From the NCBI GenBank assembly GCA_963922585.1, contig CAWUIK010000050.1, positions 1-21,681 of the forward strand: 21,681 bases of DNA, read 5' to 3'. Under the pieces are notes generated by a model. The model searched no databases. It was not told the DNA's origin and saw only the letters and a program-made list of their open reading frames with translations. The first letter of the stretch is position 1; each line of letters starts with the position of its first letter. Shown piece after piece: positions 7,877-19,600 of this stretch. The stretch is from Parvicella sp963922585. Its GTDB lineage: Bacteria > Bacteroidota > Bacteroidia > Flavobacteriales_D > Parvicellaceae. The position numbers and the translations under genes are program-made.

Positions 7877-8680
7877 ATGAATCATAGAGATAACAACAGA
7901 CCTCAAAAATGGGGCAATCAAAAAACGTATTCAAAAGCTAAAGATGATGAAAGTATCATCTATGGAATTAGAGCCGTAATCGAAGCAATTTCAGCAGGCA
8001 GAACGCTCAATAAAATAATGGTTCAACAAGGTATTCAAGGAGATTTGTTCAAAGAATTGAAAGATTTGCTTAAAGAAAAAGATGAAGTATATCAAATTGT
8101 TCCGATTCAAAAATTAAACAATCTCACTCAAAATAATCATCAGGGCGTAGTAGCTTTTGCATCTCCAATTACCTATCAAAAATTGGAGCATATCATTCCT
8201 CAAATATTCGAAAGAGGTGAGGTCCCTTTGATTTTTATTTTAGATAGAATCACAGATGTCAGAAATGTGGGTGCTATTGCAAGATCTGCAGAATGTAATG
8301 GAGTTCATGCTATTGTAGTTCCTGCTAGAGGAAATGCTCAAATAAATGCTGATGCCATAAAAACTTCTGCAGGTGCTCTTAACAAAATACCAGTCTGCAA
8401 AGAATTAAATTTGAAAGACAGCATTTTACTGTTGAAACAATCGGGAATAAAAGTAGTAGCATGTACCGAAAAAACGGAGAACTTACTGCCTTCTACCAAC
8501 CTTTTGGGTCCCATGGCTATAATTATGGGTAGTGAAGAAGATGGTGTATCTAAAGAGTACATCAAAATGTGTGACGACAAGGTGAAAATTCCAATGTTTG
8601 GAACAATTGAATCGCTTAACGTTGCAGCATCTGCTACAGTAGTAATGTACGAAATAAATAGACAAAGAAATGCAATATAA
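7877..8680 (+). CDS. rlmB: 23S rRNA (guanosine-2'-O-)-methyltransferase, RlmB-type SPOUT enzyme
   Basis: A 267-residue SPOUT methyltransferase expected to transfer a methyl group from S-adenosylmethionine to the 2'-hydroxyl of a guanosine in the 23S rRNA peptidyl-transferase region (G2251 in E. coli). An L30e-like RNA-binding domain spans about residues 27-100 (IYGIRAVIEA). The knotted catalytic domain shows motif 1 DRITDVRNVGAIARSAE (123-139), motif 2 GSEEDGVS (218-225) and motif 3 with SLNVAASATV (246-255). I chose the ATG at 7877 because it follows the preceding stop by 10 bp, has a purine-rich GAAGAG upstream, and gives an N-terminus of ordinary length. An earlier ATG at 7826 would add 17 residues and overlap the GWxTD gene by 41 nt. 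The family is certain; which guanosine is modified is inferred. Confidence 0.92.
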   Translation: MNHRDNNRPQKWGNQKTYSKAKDDESIIYGIRAVIEAISAGRTLNKIMVQQGIQGDLFKELKDLLKEKDEVYQIVPIQKLNNLTQNNHQGVVAFASPITYQKLEHIIPQIFERGEVPLIFILDRITDVRNVGAIARSAECNGVHAIVVPARGNAQINADAIKTSAGALNKIPVCKELNLKDSILLLKQSGIKVVACTEKTENLLPSTNLLGPMAIIMGSEEDGVSKEYIKMCDDKVKIPMFGTIESLNVAASATVVMYEINRQRNAI

Positions 8681-9194
8681 GTTTTTATCAAAATATTTTG
8701 CTTTTACAGTTATGTTTGCCAGTCTTTTGGTTTTTTCTCAGTGTTACAATCAATCAAATGAAGCAACTAAAGAGAGTAAAAATATTGTATCTATTGATAA
8801 CGTTAGATTTTTAGAAGGCACATGGGTAGATAGAAAAACATTCGGGTTTAAAAGTCCTCCACAACATTTTGTTGAGGTTTGGAAGTCTTATCCAGATTCT
8901 ATGAGTGGAGCAGCATATATGGTAATAGAAAATGATTCTTCTTTGATGGAACTTATCTCTATTGTAATGATTAATGAAAAGTTAACCTATATTGCTAGAC
9001 CTAAAAATCAATCTTTAGTGAGTTTTACTTTAATTAATGATGGTAAAGAGTCGTTTGTATTTGAAAATAAAGCAAATGATTATCCTCAAAAATTAACTTA
9101 CAAAAACATTTCTAAAGATTCACTACACATCACGCTTGATGGTATTTCTAAAGGTATTCCAAGAACCATTACTTTTAAATACCAAAAAGAATAA
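8670..9194 (+). CDS. Exported DUF6265-like protein
   Basis: A 174-residue protein whose ATG lies 11 nt inside the end of rlmB, suggesting coupled translation. It starts with a signal sequence (hydrophobic about residues 10-22); Cys25 in FSQC could be a lipid-attachment site, although glutamine before the cysteine is a poor lipobox, so ordinary export is also possible. Residues about 46-173 match the DUF6265 pattern as I know it: an opening LEGTW, then VEVWKSYPDSMSGAAYMV, a YIARP segment, VFENKANDYPQKLTY and a final beta strand. This is a small beta-barrel-like domain of unknown function, often found in exported or lipid-anchored proteins. No enzymatic residue can be assigned. Confidence 0.7.
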   Translation: MQYKFLSKYFAFTVMFASLLVFSQCYNQSNEATKESKNIVSIDNVRFLEGTWVDRKTFGFKSPPQHFVEVWKSYPDSMSGAAYMVIENDSSLMELISIVMINEKLTYIARPKNQSLVSFTLINDGKESFVFENKANDYPQKLTYKNISKDSLHITLDGISKGIPRTITFKYQKE

Positions 9195-9199
9195 GTTTA

Positions 9200-9207
9200 T
9201 ATCTTTG
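9200..9207 (+). promoter_or_regulatory. -7 promoter box for queD
   Basis: TATCTTTG followed by C matches the Bacteroidota TAnnTTTG box very well. It sits in the 30-bp gap before queD, and the implied start near 9213 leaves a leader of about 12 nt to the ATG at 9225. The upstream -33 element is weak. It suggests queD can be transcribed apart from the preceding run. Confidence 0.5.
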
Positions 9208-9224
9208 CAAACAAATTGAAATTT

Positions 9225-9662
9225 ATGAAGATAAGGTTGACAAAAGAATTTGATTTCGAAACTGCACATGCTCTTGATGGTTATGAAGGTAAATGCAAGG
9301 ATATTCATGGTCATTCCTATCATCTTAGAGTTACTGTTTTGGGAGAACCTACAGAAGATTGCACCTTGTCTGATTGTGGAATGGTAGTAGATTTTGGAGA
9401 TATCAAAAAAATTGTTAGAGATTATGTTTATGAAGAATTCGACCATAGACTAATCTTAAGAGAAGATAGTAGGTTTAAAAACATGGAAGTGCTTAATCAA
9501 AGAGTAAGATATGTACCTTACCAACCCACTTGCGAAAATATGCTGATAGAAATAGTTACTATTTTGAAATCTAAATTACCTAAAAACGTAACATTACATT
9601 CTGTTTTTCTCAGAGAAACTGTTAATAGTTATGCAGAATGGTTTGCAGAAGATAATTTTTAG
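9225..9662 (+). CDS. queD: 6-carboxytetrahydropterin synthase (QueD / PTPS family)
   Basis: A 145-residue homologue of 6-pyruvoyltetrahydropterin synthase. QueD converts dihydroneopterin triphosphate to 6-carboxytetrahydropterin, the second step toward queuosine. The zinc ligands are visible as His15 (in ETAHAL), His28 and His30 (IHGH), with the catalytic cysteine Cys24 four residues before His28, the spacing of E. coli QueD. Other family marks are VVDFGDIKK, EFDHRLIL, PTCENM and the pterin-binding glutamate of FLRET. I prefer the ATG at 9225 over the in-frame TTG at 9216, because the TTG would be almost at the predicted transcription start. No other queuosine gene is in the window, so a role in another pterin pathway cannot be excluded. 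Its stop overlaps the convergent secretion gene by 4 nt. Confidence 0.87.
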   Translation: MKIRLTKEFDFETAHALDGYEGKCKDIHGHSYHLRVTVLGEPTEDCTLSDCGMVVDFGDIKKIVRDYVYEEFDHRLILREDSRFKNMEVLNQRVRYVPYQPTCENMLIEIVTILKSKLPKNVTLHSVFLRETVNSYAEWFAEDNF

Positions 9663-10588
9663 TATCTGCTTTTATCCTCTGTTTTACTATCGAAAGATTG
9701 AGCTTTAACAAACTTTACAGACAACATTAATTCGTGAGTTCCTGTTGAATAATTTCTCAAATTACTGGTTGTAAAATCATAAGAATATCCGATTGATAGA
9801 TTATTGTTGTATGTATATCCTATCATTGCAGAAGCAGCGTCCATTGTTCTGTAAGTTCCTCCAATCCAAAGTTGTTTTTTCCAGATTAATCTGGCCATTA
9901 CATCAAGTTGAACAGGAACAGGGTCAATATATTTAACAATTAAACCTGGCTCTAATTGCAAGTCGTCTGTTAAATCAAATTTGTATCCACCATTGATGTA
10001 GTAGTGGTCTTCTAATTTACTTAAACCTGTATTTTGACTATTGTCGAATCTCAATTTAGATTGCAGTAAATTGGGAGCGCTTGCTCCGAAATACCATTTA
10101 TCGTGAAATAAATGGAAGCCAAAAGTTGCATCAGGAACAATTGTTCTCATAACAGAATTTACTAATACTTGATCTGCAGCAGAATACAATGTGATTTTGT
10201 GTGCGTCAACTTTCCATTCTAATATACCTGCACTTAGACCTAAAGACAATTTTATTTTTTCATTGATTTTAAAAATATATGAATATGAAAATTGAATACC
10301 AGTTCTTCTTGTAGGTCCCACATGGTCTGTAAATAGCATCCCACCTAATCCCATTTTGTTGTTTTTAGTTGGTCCATTTACTGTAAGCGTATAAGTTCTT
10401 GGAGCATCTGTAAGTCCCACCCATTGGTATCTGTGATTGGAACTCACATCAACGGTTTTTTGAGTACCTCCTATGGCTGGGTTATATGCATAGTTGTTAA
10501 AGAAAAACTGACTATACATAGGAATCTGTTGAGAGAAAGTATAACTTCCAATCAAAAGAAACATTGCTATGATGATATTTTTGTTCAT
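9659..10588 (-). CDS. PorP/SprF-family type IX secretion outer-membrane protein
   Basis: A 309-residue protein with a signal peptide (cleavage probably after FS near residue 19) and an alternating-hydrophobicity beta-barrel pattern throughout. It has the PorP/SprF family opening QQIPMYSQFFFNNYAYNPA (residues 20-38), glycine-rich strands (MGLGGMLF, NGGYKF, IGGTYR) and the closing strand ELMLSVKF. Members sit in the outer membrane and are needed for secretion or surface attachment of particular type B type IX cargo: SprF for SprB in Flavobacterium johnsoniae. Here it lies 42 bp downstream of the giant repeat adhesin on the same strand, so that adhesin is its likely client. No separate promoter box was seen in the 42-bp gap, consistent with co-transcription. 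Whether it acts in gliding, adhesion or both is not shown. Confidence 0.92.
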   Translation of the reverse strand: MNKNIIIAMFLLIGSYTFSQQIPMYSQFFFNNYAYNPAIGGTQKTVDVSSNHRYQWVGLTDAPRTYTLTVNGPTKNNKMGLGGMLFTDHVGPTRRTGIQFSYSYIFKINEKIKLSLGLSAGILEWKVDAHKITLYSAADQVLVNSVMRTIVPDATFGFHLFHDKWYFGASAPNLLQSKLRFDNSQNTGLSKLEDHYYINGGYKFDLTDDLQLEPGLIVKYIDPVPVQLDVMARLIWKKQLWIGGTYRTMDAASAMIGYTYNNNLSIGYSYDFTTSNLRNYSTGTHELMLSVKFVKAQSFDSKTEDKSRY

Positions 10589-10630
10589 TCTAATATTTTT
10601 TTTGAAATACGATTTTTCTATTCAATTTTA

Positions 10631-13600
10631 TTATCTCATTATGGTGATTGGACCAGAATATGTATCTGGGAAAAGAGGATCATTTAACTCAATAATATAA
10701 TAGTATGTTCCTACAGGTAGTTCTTCTCCATTATATCTTCCATCCCATCTTTGAGTATATCCAACACTTCTAAAGAGCATTTGACCCCATCTATTATAAA
10801 CTTCTACAACAGATTCTGGGAATTGATCAATATAATCAATTTGCCAATCATCATTTACACCATCTCCATTAGGCGTAAACCCATTAGGGAATGCGATTTG
10901 AGGAATTGGCCTAACATTTATGGTGTCAGAATTTGAACATCCATTAGTATCTGTAACAAAAACATAATAGTCCATTTCAGTCAATAACTCTATTTGAGGA
11001 TTACTCAATGTTGAATCATTTGCTGATAGGAAGTTTGTATTTGGTGTCCAAAAATATACTGAACCTACAAGACCTGTAGGAGCACCTCCAAGGGTTACAG
11101 TTGTTCCCAAAACATCTTCAATATCTTCTCCTGCATTTACTAATGGTAATGGATACATTTCTACATTTACAGTATCTGTATGCGTACAGTTGGCATCTGT
11201 AACAGTAAGTGTGTATTGTGTAATGCCTACACCTAATGGACAAACTTCAACTGTATCGGCATCACTCAAAGGTGTAGTTGCAGGAACAGCATTCCATTCA
11301 TAAACGGGAACGCCTGGTGCAACTGCACTTCCTTGAATTACAATACAGTTATTAAGACATAGTGAAGTATCAGGACCAGCATTGGCTAATATAATAAATA
11401 AAGTGTCTAAACCTATAGATTCTATTTGTGTACATCCATTTTCGTCAGTAACTGTCAATTCGTAGGTAGTTGGGTTAAGATTTGTCAAATCTTCATCTGT
11501 ACTTGTAAATGCAGAAGCAGGATTAGTTATCCAACTATAACTTAAAACTCCAGTACCGCCAGAAGCTGAAATATCAATGGCTCCATCCTGAGAATTCACA
11601 CAAGTTGCATCTACAGTATTATCAACAACAATAGTAATGGTAGTTGGTTCTGTCAGTGTGACGTCTGTAGATGTATTACATCCATTAGCATCTGTTACAG
11701 TTAATGTTGTTGTTCCATCACAAAGCCCAGTTTCATTATAAGTAGTATTAGCACTGCTAGACCAAGCGTAAGCATAAGGAAGTGTTCCTCCATCAGCAAT
11801 AGCGTTAAGTTCTCCATTGCAGTCTCCATTACAAAGTGGATCAGCTGCAAATTGAACTCCTAGAGCGATGCTGTCTGGTTCGTTTACAATTCCACTTGAT
11901 ACAGAAATACAACCCGTTATTGGATCAGAAACTGTAACAAAATATTGACCACTGCTTAAGCCATTAAAGTTAGCACCTATGGTTCCGTCTTCCCATTCAA
12001 AGTCTAAACCAGCACCAACAGCAGTTAAACTACCATCAGCAAGTCCAAAACAAGAAACGTCAGTATTTGTAATTGTTGCTTGAGGTGGAGTAGAGGAGGA
12101 TAAAGGAATATTATCAACTTGAGAACAACCAGTATTGTCTGTAACTGTGATTGTGTACAAACCAGCGGCTAAATTGTCTTCACTAGAATTAGTAGATGTA
12201 AACCCTCCTGGTCCTGACCAATTGTAGTTTATAGGTGTTACACCATTAGAAACTACCAAAGTTATAGCACCATCACTTGAATTACAATTTGCGCCATTTG
12301 CAATAAATTGTATGTCCATTCCATCAGGCTCTCCAATGGTAACAGGAACGACTCTTGTACAATTATTGGCATCAATAACTTCTAAATTATAAGTTCCAGC
12401 TGGAACATTTGAAAGTGTATTTGTTGACTGGCCAGTAGGTACCCATAGTAATTGATATGGAGCTGTTCCACCACTAGGAGTAACTGTTGCAGAACCATCA
12501 TTTCCATTTAGACAAGTTACATCAGTTACTACAATTGTTTCGTTATCAGGACCACCTATATTATTTATAGTTACATCTAAATCAGTTTGACAACCATTGG
12601 TGTTGTCAGTAACTGTATATGGATAAATTCCTGCGCACAAATTATTATGTGAAAGTCCTGTTGTATTGTCAAACCAAGTTATGGTGTAATTTCCAGATCC
12701 ACCTGATGGAGTTACCGAAGCTTCTCCATCACATTCTCCACAAGCAGCATCATTTGGTACAACTGTAGATGTAAGATTATTAGAAAAGTCAACAATAACT
12801 GAGGTTTGAGTTTCACATCCATTAGCATCAGTTATTGTTACATTATTAACTCCTACACAAAGTCCAGTTGCTGTTTGTGAAGTTTGACCTCCGCTCCAAA
12901 CGAATGAATAATTCACCGTTCCACCTGATACAATTAAAGAGGCTGAACCATCACAAGCAATATCACAACTCGCATCTTGTACATTTGGTAATCCTAAAAT
13001 TAATTCATCAGGACTTGAAATATTTGCTGAAGCATTTGAAACACAGCCTAAATTGTCGGTGACAGTGACAAAGTATTGTCCTTGAGAAAGACCTGTTTCT
13101 GTATCAGAATTTCCTCCACTTGTCCAAAGGTAATTGAAAGGGCCATTTCCAGTAGCAACTACTGTTGCAGTTCCATCACCAAGACCAAAACAATTTTCAT
13201 CTGTATTAGAAATAGTAAGTGCAGGTCCGTTAGTGGTTCCAAGAGAAATATTTTCGCTATAGATACAGCCAGCAGCATCAGTTATTTCTATCACATATAC
13301 ACCAGGTAATAATCCTGTTTCAGCATCATTGGTACTTCCAAAAGCACTAGGACCAGAAATCCAATTATATGAATAAGGACTTGAGCTTCCATTCACAATT
13401 AAAGTAATACTTCCGTCAGCACCTCCACAAGTTCCGTTATTAATAATTGATTGAACAATTGGAGCGTCTGGTTCTTCAATGGATACAGGAACCATTCGGA
13501 TACATCCATTAGCATCCGAGACCTGTAAATTGTATGTTCCAGCGCTTACACCTATGATTTGATTTGTCATATTTCCTTGCCCTAGCCAAACATAGTTGTA

Positions 13601-16600
13601 AGGTGTTACTCCGCCAGTAGGCAATACTTGAGCAGCACCATCATTCCCATTATTACACGTAACATTTGTAATATTAACAGTTTCTCCTGTAGGACCTCCA
13701 ATATTATTTATTGTTGCATCCATTTGAATATTACAACCAGTTGTTTGATCTGTTACATTAAAAGGATATAAACCTGCACAAAGACCCGTATTAGAAAGCC
13801 CTATACTTCCATCCGACCAAAGTATATTATAATTTCCAGAACCTCCAGATGGAGTAACTACTGCTTGTCCATTGCAATCTCCACAGGTTGCGTCTGTTGG
13901 AACTACAGTTACAGTTAATTGGAAGTTTTCTTCAATTAAAATCGTTTGTTGAATTTCACATCCATTAGCATCTGTTATTGTAACAGTATTAACTCCTACA
14001 CATAAATTATTTACTGTAGAGGACGTTTCTCCATTAGTCCAAAGATAAGTATAACCAAAAGTGCCACCAGCTACAATTGCAGTGGCTTGTCCATCACAAG
14101 ATATATCACAACTTGCGTCAACCGTATTTGGAATAGACAAAATCAAATCGCTTGGTTCTGATAAAGTAGCAGAAACTAAGGTAATACAACCAGTTCCAGC
14201 ATCAGTTCCTTGAAGTGTGTAAGTTCCAGTGATGACATTTTGAATATTGTCGTTAATTTCTCCAAGTATTGGACTAGCTGTAGCATCTAGCCATTGATAA
14301 TCCATAACTCCTAAAGCTCCATTTGTGGTTGAAGTTATAGAACCTGTTGCACCTCCAAAACAAAGAACATCATTTGGTGTAAGTGTAATTTGAGGAGCGT
14401 TTATGTCGGTAATCGTAAAGTTTTGAGAAACAGAACATCCATTATTATCACTAACTGTTACTGAATAAACTCCTGCACTCAATCCAGAAATACCTGGAGT
14501 AGTTTGTCCTCCTGGATTAGTCCAATTAATTGAAAGTGGAGAAACACCTCCTGAAGTTGTAATGGTAATATCTCCATCTGCATTCAAACATGTAGAAGGG
14601 TTGATTACAGAAGAAATGCTAATTGTAGTCGGTTCTTGAATATCAACTTGAGCTATTCTGATACAATTATTGTTATCTGTCATTTCAACAAAATAGGTCC
14701 CAGCAGTAAGATTATTTTGAGTTGCATTAGTAAAACCATTATGTGGCCAGAAGTACGTATATGGCGCAACACCACCTGTTGCTGTTACTGTTGCCGTTCC
14801 ATCATTTCCTCCACCACAACTAACATCTGTTGAAATTATAGTTTCACCTGTTGGACCTCCTATATTATTTATCGCTACATTTTCATTTATTGTACAACCT
14901 AAGTTATCTGAAATTGCAACAGTGTAAACTCCAGCACATAAATTAGATTCATTACTTCCAGTAGTTCCAGAAGACCAAACAAAAGAATAGTTTCCATTAC
15001 CGCCATTAGCAACAACCGATGCAGTTCCATTACACAAACCACAAGTGGCATCATTTTCTGTGATACTAGCTGATAGAATAGATGGAGTATTTACAGTTAA
15101 GTTTCCTTGAATTGCAATACATCCAGCAGCATCTGTTACTTCAAGAGTATATGTTCCAGCTTCAGCATTGGTTAAATCTTCTTGTTGTGAAATACCATTA
15201 GGATTCCACAGATAAGTGTAGGGAGCGGTTCCACCAGTTATGGTGACGTTAATTTGTCCATTATTATCACCAAAACAAGTTACATCAACGATATTATCTA
15301 ATGTTATTGTAGGTGCATTGATGTTACTTATAGAAATTGTAGTGTCTGCTGTACAGAGATTGTCATCAGTAACGAAGAATGTATATGTTCCAGCAGGTTG
15401 ACCCAAAATATCTGCTGTGTTAGCAATTGAGGATCCACCAAATTGCCAGTCGTAAGTATAATCTGGAGATGTTAAAGTTCCACCTGATACATTAGTGGTA
15501 ATATCTCCATCTGATAAGTTACAATTTGCGTCAACAACCGTAGCATCAAAAATTACTTGATTAGGTTCCGTGATAGTAAACAAACTATCTCTTGTACAAC
15601 CATTAAAATCAGTAACAGAGAATAAATAGTTTCCAGCGGAAAGTAAACTTTCATCTTCATTTGTTGAACCAGTATCCCAACTGAATTGGTAAGGAGCAAC
15701 ACCATCAGCTACTGTCACATCTATATCACCTTGAGCGTCTCCAAAACAATCGTTATTAGTAATAATTGCGGTAATATCAATTTCAAGCGGTTCTGTAATC
15801 GTATAAGCATCAATTATTACACAACCATTATTGTCTGTAACTGTAATTTGATAAGTCCCTGCATTGATATTTGGTTGGTCTTCAGGATCGTTTGAACCAG
15901 GTAAATTATCCCAATCAAAATTATAAGGAGATGTTCCACCTGTAACTGTAATGTCTAATCCACCAGTATTATCGTTAAAGCATAGTAAATCATTTGCATT
16001 AGAAGTAAGGTCCAATACGATTGGTTCTGTTATTGTTCCTGAAGCAACAGATATACAGCCAGTTGGATCTTCTAAAACAGTAAGATTGTATGTGCCTGCA
16101 ACTAAATTAGAAAGGTTTTGATTGTCATCAAAATCCCCAGTTCCGTCAATATCCCAATCATAAGTATAGGTGTTTGGTGGAGTTCCATTTACTGTAATAT
16201 TTAAAGCACCTGTAGCGTTTCCAAAACAATCTACATTAATTGAATTTACTGTTATATTTGGAGCTTGGTCGTTATTTACAGAAATTACCTCAGAAATAAA
16301 ACATCCATTATCGTCTGTAATATCTACTTGATAGTTTCCAGCATCAATATTTGTAATATCATTATCAGTATCTGGCAATACTATACCTTGTGTTACATTT
16401 GTCCAAACATAATTGTAATCCGTTGTAATAGTTCCTCCAACAACGTTTACCGTTAAACTTCCATCAGATAATCCACATGAGGGCTCAACAATGTTTGTTG
16501 ATAATGTAATTTCATCTGGTTGAGTTATCGAAAAGTTATTACCATTAAGTTGGCAACCATTATTATCAGTAATGTCTACTATATAAGTTCCTTCTTCAAG

Positions 16601-19600
16601 TCCGTTGATGTCTTGTACAGAAGCGTTAAAGCCATTAGGTCCAGACCAAGAGACAATATAATTTGGTGTACCTCCGACTATTGTAATGTCAATCTCACCT
16701 GAAGCATCTTCAAAACAATTTAAATTAGATTCGATGCCAGATACAGCTAAAGGGCTATTTGGTCCACTAACCAAAATAACATCATTTGTAACACATCCAT
16801 TGATGTCAGTTACTGCTAAAGTATAGTTACCAGCTTCTAAACCTGTTAAATCTTCTTGAGTTGATGCAAATCCGTTAGGACCATTCCAAGTAAAATTGAA
16901 ATTTGGATTACCAGTTACTGTTATATCAATATTTCCATTAGCATCTCCAAAGCAAAAAACATCTGTTGAAGCAGACACTACATCTGGTCCTCCTACATCC
17001 GAAATTGTTGCAAAATCGTTAACAGAACATCCATTTAAATCGGTTACCGAGACTTGATAAGTGCCTTGAGGTAACCCATTTACAGTTGCAGAATTTCCTA
17101 CGTTTATTCCAGTGTTAAAATCTATCCAATCATAGTTGTATGTAATACCATCATTTCCTCCCACAGCAATCACAGAAACTCCACCGTCACTATTACCACA
17201 TGATGCATCTATGTTACCTACAGTAAGTACTATTTCTGTTTCTTCAGTAAGTGTAAAGTTATCAACGGCAATACATCCGTTTGCATCAGTAACAGATAAT
17301 TCATAAGTCAATGCATCTAATCCAGTTACAGTGCTTAAGCCTGTTCCATTTGTTGATGTAGCAAATATGTTTCCTGATTCTGACCAAGTATATGTGTAAT
17401 TTGGTGTTCCTCCTGAAACAGTAGCGTCAATTTGACCTGTTCCTCCACCAAAACAAAGTAAATTCGTTGAATTTCCAATTATGGTAAGGGCAGTTAAAGG
17501 CTCCTCTATAGTTACTATTTCAGGGGGCGTAGTACATCCTGCATTATCAGTAACTATTAAAGTATATGTTCCTGCTAATAAATTTGTTTGATCTTCAGGA
17601 TTGTTTGTTCCAGGTAAATTGTCCCAGTCATAGGTGTAGTTTGGAACACCACCAGTAAGAGAAACGAAAATACTTCCTGTTGCATTTCCAAAACAATCAA
17701 CATCATTTACATTGTCAACAGAAACTACAGGAGCATTACTTGCAACAACTGCTTGAATAGCGGTTGCAGTACATCCGTTAAAGTCAGTTACTACTATAGT
17801 ATAGTTTCCAACGTCTAAACCACTAATGATTTCACCAGAATAAGGTCCTCCTGGTCCAGTCCAGTCAAAAGAATATGCAGGAATTCCTCCATTTGCAGTT
17901 ACAGAAACTTGTCCAGTCGGAGCATTACAATCTGTAGGTAATGAACTTGTGCTAATTGATATACCGTTGGGAGCAGATAAAGTGAAACAAGTATCTAACT
18001 GGCATCCTAAGTTGTCTATAATTGTTACACAATATTGTCCAATTGCAAGACCAGAAATATTTTGAGTTGCAGAAGTAAATCCATTAGGACCTGTCCAGGT
18101 TGTACTAGCTATTGGTAAGTTAGCATTATTAATATTGTCTATAGTTATTGAGCCATCCAGACTTGATGAACAAAGTGGACTTGTAATCGTTGCAGTTACG
18201 TCAATTGCATCGGGTTCAGTAAGAATTACCGATAAACCTATTACACAACCATTTGCATCAGTAGCAACTACCGAATATTCATCCGCTTCTATTCCGCTTA
18301 AATCTTCTGAAGTGTTGTTAGGATTGATTGCACTTCCATTTAAAGCAGTCCAGACAAATGTGACACCACCAATAGGTGAAACTACATCCAATAAAATCTC
18401 ACCATCTGAACCACTATTACAAGTAGGGTTTGTAAAGGTTTCAGTCAAAGTTGGACCATTAATGTCAGATACACATTCAGTTGTTGTAACAGAACAACCG
18501 TTAGGTCTATTTTCCGTAACTGTTACATCATAGCATCCAGCAAATAGATTTGAAGCAGTAGCAGCGTTTCCTACTTGTGTCGCATTTACGTCTGTCCAAA
18601 CATATAAATATTCATTAGGAGGATTTCCTGGAGTTCCATTCGAAGCCACTACTGAAACAGTTCCGTTATTTACCAAACAAGTAGATTGCGTTGAAGATGT
18701 AGTTAAAGTTATTTCAGAAGGTTCATTGATAGTAAAAGGACCAAAATTAGCGACACAACTGTTATCATCAATGACACTAACATTGTAAGTTCCTGCAATA
18801 AAAGATAAATCTTGAGGGTCATTGAAAGTTGCTCCACCATTATGATCCCAATCATATCCATAATCAGCAGCAACAGTTCCACCAGACACAGTAATATCTA
18901 TCAATCCATTATCTCCAAAACAATTGGCGTCAGTTATATTTGAAGTAATGACAATAGGATTTGGTTCATTAATAACTACAACTTGTTGTGTGTTACAAGC
19001 TGCTCCATCTGTAACTGTAACAACATAAGTTCCTCCTGGGATTCCAAAAAGATTGGATACATCTCCAGGGTTAGGGTTTGGAAGACCAGCAGGAATACTA
19101 GACCAAGAATACGTTAAAGTACCTGTTCCTCCTGTAGAAGTAGTAGAAATAGAACCATTACTTGCTCCAGCACAAGTTACATCACTTACATTATCAATTG
19201 AAACTGCAGGTCCATTTGTTGGCTGCACTGAAACAGAACCTTCTACAGAACATCCATTGTCGTCTGTAACAGTTACAGTATAGGTATCATTTAAAACATT
19301 ATTTACTGTAGCAGTTGTACCTATGTTTCCTGGAGGGGCTGGATTTGAAAGGCTTACCCAACTATAACTGTAATCTGCAACGATAGAACCACCGCTTGCC
19401 ACAACAGATACTGATCCGTTTGGAACATTACATTGAGCATCAGTAGAAGAAAGGTTGTCTATAAATAATTGAGTTGGTTCTGAAATTACAAAACAACTGT
19501 CAGCATTAAAGGAACATCCATTATCGTCAATAACATCAACACAATATGTTCCTGGTAATAATCCATTTACATTTTGGTTGATAGAAGAAAAACTATTGTC

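Noticed and set aside
9216..9224. TTG at 9216 as the queD start
   Set aside because: It is only about 3 bp beyond the predicted transcription start, and the ATG at 9225 gives the usual PTPS N-terminus.
18135..18533. Plus-strand frame of 132 codons inside the adhesin
   Set aside because: It is antisense to strongly conserved repeat codons, has no recognisable domain or promoter, and such open frames are expected opposite an AT-rich repetitive gene. The other short frames opposite or within the large genes were rejected for the same reason.
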